From the NCBI RefSeq assembly GCF_036245475.1, contig NZ_BTPM01000002.1, positions 1,302,001 through 1,366,000 on the forward strand: DNA of 64,000 bases, written 5' to 3'. Shown here in pieces: positions 62,006 to 64,000 of the stretch. The stretch is from Vibrio sp. 10N. Lineage in GTDB: Bacteria; Pseudomonadota; Gammaproteobacteria; Enterobacterales; Vibrionaceae. The notes beneath the pieces were generated by a model that saw nothing but the letters and a program-made list of their open reading frames with translations, was not told the DNA's origin and ran no database searches. The translations under genes and the position numbers were made by a program. Position 1 is the first letter of the stretch; each line of letters begins with the position of its first letter.

Positions 62006-63478
62006 TTAGTACCTAAAACGACGGATCTGACTATCCAACTCGGTCGTATTCAAGGTAATGGCCTCAGCCAAGGTTTGTAGTTCATTGTTAACACTGCGCA
62101 TATCTGCTGCGCTAGAATCAAGCTCGCGCATATCCCCTGCAACGGTATTGCTCACATTGGACTGCTCTTCACAAGCACTCGCGACAGAATCAACCATAGC
62201 GTTGATGCTAGTCACAGCCTCAATCATCTTAGTCAGCGCAAGCTGCGCTTCATCTGAGCTCACTTTGGTGAGTTCCACCAATTGCTTAGATTCTTGAGTC
62301 GCGTTAAACGACTCGGTTGCCTCTTGTTGCAGGCTTTCAATAATGGATTCTATTTCGCTGGTAGAGTCGTGAGTCTTGCTTGCAAGCGCGCGAACCTCAT
62401 CAGCAACAACGGCAAATCCGCGGCCACTTTCACCTGCTCGCGCCGCTTCAATGGCAGCGTTTAGAGCCAGAAGATTGGTTTGCTCAGCAATCGCTTTAAT
62501 CACTTCAACGACGCGGCCGATGTCGTCACTTCGGTTCTTAAGCGCGTTGGCGCGCTCGGCAGCAGTCTCAAGGTTAGCGGACAGATCTTCGACATTTGAG
62601 ACATTCTGCGTAATCGCTTGTTCGCTTGAAGCCCCAAGAGAAAGAGCATCATTTGATTTGAACAGAGTGTTCTCTGTGTTGGCTGCAATTTCACTCGTCG
62701 CCAGATTAAACTGCTCAATCTTGCTCAGGCTTTCATGAGTGAGCGCCAACTGATTTTCAGTTTGCTGACTTACTGAAGTGCGCACGGCTGTAATAGCCGA
62801 GCCATTCTGCTTTAAGCTGTCTGTCGTTCGAGCCGTATCGATGACGATCTCCTGCACTGTTTCAACAAAGCGATTGAAGGCTTTTGCTAAGTCGCTCACT
62901 TCATCGTTTGAGGTTGCTTGTACTCTCGATGTTAGATCGCCGCCACCCGCGGCAATATCATTCATGCTGCTGGCCATCCCCTTGATGGGCGTCACAACTA
63001 GGCGATCCATAATGTACCCAAGAGAGACGATAACCACTAAATACAAGGTACCGAACATTAACATCGAGCGGAGCATCAAATTGTCTAGCTCATTGCGCGC
63101 TTGCTCACTATTAAAACCAAGTGAAACCGAGCCAATTGGCAAAGCATCCCACTCAATATCAATGCGAGATTCAAACTCAGCCGCCTGCTGGCGAATTTGA
63201 CTCATCTCTTTGCCATTTTGGTCGCGAACCACGATGCTCGAGATAGTGTCATTCTTGATGTATGCCTCAAGAATGCTGGCAATCAGCGCTTTGTCATACA
63301 CATACACCGGCTCTTGCAAGATAACTTGCAGCTCCTGCTCGATTTCTTCGGTAACCTTCGCTAAATCCGCTTCCACATTTTGCTTGGTCAATACATATTG
63401 GACAGACAAGGCAATCGCTGTCACCAGCGTCATGACAAGTGTCACCACAAGAATAATTTTTTTGGTCAGTTTGTTCAT
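62006..63478 (-). CDS. Methyl-accepting chemotaxis protein
   Basis: 490 aa. Transmembrane helix 1 (about 8-29), periplasmic sensor of about 105 residues (QELQVILQEPVYVYDKALIAS, a short PAS-like or helical ligand domain), helix 2 (about 138-158), HAMP (about 160-215), and a signalling domain with the conserved hairpin tip EQTNLLALNAAIEAARAGESGRGFAVVADEVR. The gene begins 13 bp after a periplasmic binding-protein gene, so the two probably form one operon, and the binding protein may present ligand to this receptor. Confidence 0.93.
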   Translation of the reverse strand: MNKLTKKIILVVTLVMTLVTAIALSVQYVLTKQNVEADLAKVTEEIEQELQVILQEPVYVYDKALIASILEAYIKNDTISSIVVRDQNGKEMSQIRQQAAEFESRIDIEWDALPIGSVSLGFNSEQARNELDNLMLRSMLMFGTLYLVVIVSLGYIMDRLVVTPIKGMASSMNDIAAGGGDLTSRVQATSNDEVSDLAKAFNRFVETVQEIVIDTARTTDSLKQNGSAITAVRTSVSQQTENQLALTHESLSKIEQFNLATSEIAANTENTLFKSNDALSLGASSEQAITQNVSNVEDLSANLETAAERANALKNRSDDIGRVVEVIKAIAEQTNLLALNAAIEAARAGESGRGFAVVADEVRALASKTHDSTSEIESIIESLQQEATESFNATQESKQLVELTKVSSDEAQLALTKMIEAVTSINAMVDSVASACEEQSNVSNTVAGDMRELDSSAADMRSVNNELQTLAEAITLNTTELDSQIRRFRY

Positions 63479-63491
63479 GTTACACCTGTGG

Positions 63492-64000
63492 TTACTTAGC
63501 TAAAGGGTCAAAGAAAAAGTGCTCAGGGATGGCTTTCGTTGCAGCGGTGACGTTTGGATTTTCCAACTCAAATACCACGCGCTCACTCAAATTTGCTTGT
63601 TGCAATGCAGCTTTGATCTCATTGTCCGCAAAGAACATAGTCTCGTAGAGCCCTTCATTATGGATTTCGAGCATGATGTCATGGAGATGCTGCTTTAATG
63701 CATCATTGCCTTTACGCACAAACAGAAGGTAAGGCATCTTGTAGCGAAGCATCACGTTTCCATCTACCTCCAATGGAAGGTGCGGGTGAGATTTCACTTC
63801 AGCCCAAGGCTCCATCACACCGCGCATAAAAGCATCGCAGCGATTGCCAGCAACCAGCATGTCGAAAATATTTGGGTACTTGAGCGATTTTGCGATAGAT
63901 AGTCCATTCGCTTCCAGTATCTCGGTATCGGCCCACGTTTTGCCTGAACAAAGTGATAAGCGCTTTAGATCGGCAACAGAGTTAACCGTGGCTAACTTAT
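63492..64000 (-). CDS. Periplasmic solute-binding protein-like, C-terminal part (5' end outside window)
   Basis: About 169 codons are seen, open to the window edge. VNSVADLKRLSLCSGKTWADTEILEANG, NIFDMLVAGNRCDAFMRGV and MPYLLFVRKGND follow the second lobe of family-3 (amino-acid type) solute-binding proteins. It ends 13 bp before the chemoreceptor gene. Signal peptide and ligand specificity are not visible. Confidence 0.8.
   Translation of the reverse strand, partial: KLATVNSVADLKRLSLCSGKTWADTEILEANGLSIAKSLKYPNIFDMLVAGNRCDAFMRGVMEPWAEVKSHPHLPLEVDGNVMLRYKMPYLLFVRKGNDALKQHLHDIMLEIHNEGLYETMFFADNEIKAALQQANLSERVVFELENPNVTAATKAIPEHFFFDPLAK

Overview
The window reads as a chromosomal segment of a Vibrio species (Vibrionaceae). 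The reasons are a quorum-sensing Qrr small RNA with a sigma-54 promoter and LuxO-type operators, an NqrB homologue, an mtlADR operon, a scrARB sucrose locus, a DUF3541 protein, and a PAAR/VasX-like type VI secretion effector. No rRNA, tRNA, CRISPR array or replication origin was seen. Starts were re-chosen from Shine-Dalgarno position and family length, so many genes begin inside the longest open frame.

Layout. 1-3823 (minus): N-terminal part of a giant VCBS-repeat adhesin with near-identical 294-bp tandem repeats, cut by the window edge. 4.4-12.2 kb: glmS with a DeoR-type regulator, then mtlR-mtlD-mtlA under an upstream region with four good CRP-like sites, and a divergent HAD phosphatase. 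12.2-16.8 kb: sucrose locus (scrB, scrR, scrA) with three matching LacI-type operators. 16.9-27.8 kb: metallo-hydrolase, then a T6SS island with one PAAR-VasX-like effector gene followed by seven related membrane immunity genes of two alternating subfamilies, interrupted by the decayed remnant of a second effector copy. 27.9-36.3 kb: housekeeping and accessory genes (SRPBCC, GNAT, EamA exporter, SgrR-like regulator, FadL-like porin, L,D-transpeptidase, SDR, small membrane protein). 36.36-37.79 kb: a complete IS4-family element inserted into an intrinsic terminator with a 10-bp target duplication. 38-46.7 kb: transporters, a small secreted protein, lipase, polysaccharide lyase, GNAT, PhzF. 46.8-52.1 kb: light-damage cluster with Cry-DASH, an FeS-type photolyase, an SDR and a hidden 50-residue DUF2256 gene, next to an orphan nqrB. 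52.3-58 kb: GGDEF protein, a malate-synthase-like fragment, a DUF3612 regulator, the Qrr sRNA gene, and an ogt/ada-alkA repair pair. 58.2-64 kb: maoP-like gene, zinc ribbon, phosphohexomutase, a possible second effector/immunity pair with an L,D-transpeptidase-like fold, and a chemoreceptor preceded by a periplasmic binding protein that runs off the window.

Most notable: (1) the effector plus alternating immunity array with its effector ghost; (2) the Qrr locus, predicted to the base from promoter spacing; (3) an EIIB-like N-terminal domain on the sucrose hydrolase; (4) small genes shorter than 60 codons (DUF2256, secreted 51-aa, membrane 46-aa, and a 46-aa frame divergent from the SgrR-like gene); (5) a perfect 21-bp inverted repeat with a 4-nt loop at 40.54 kb.
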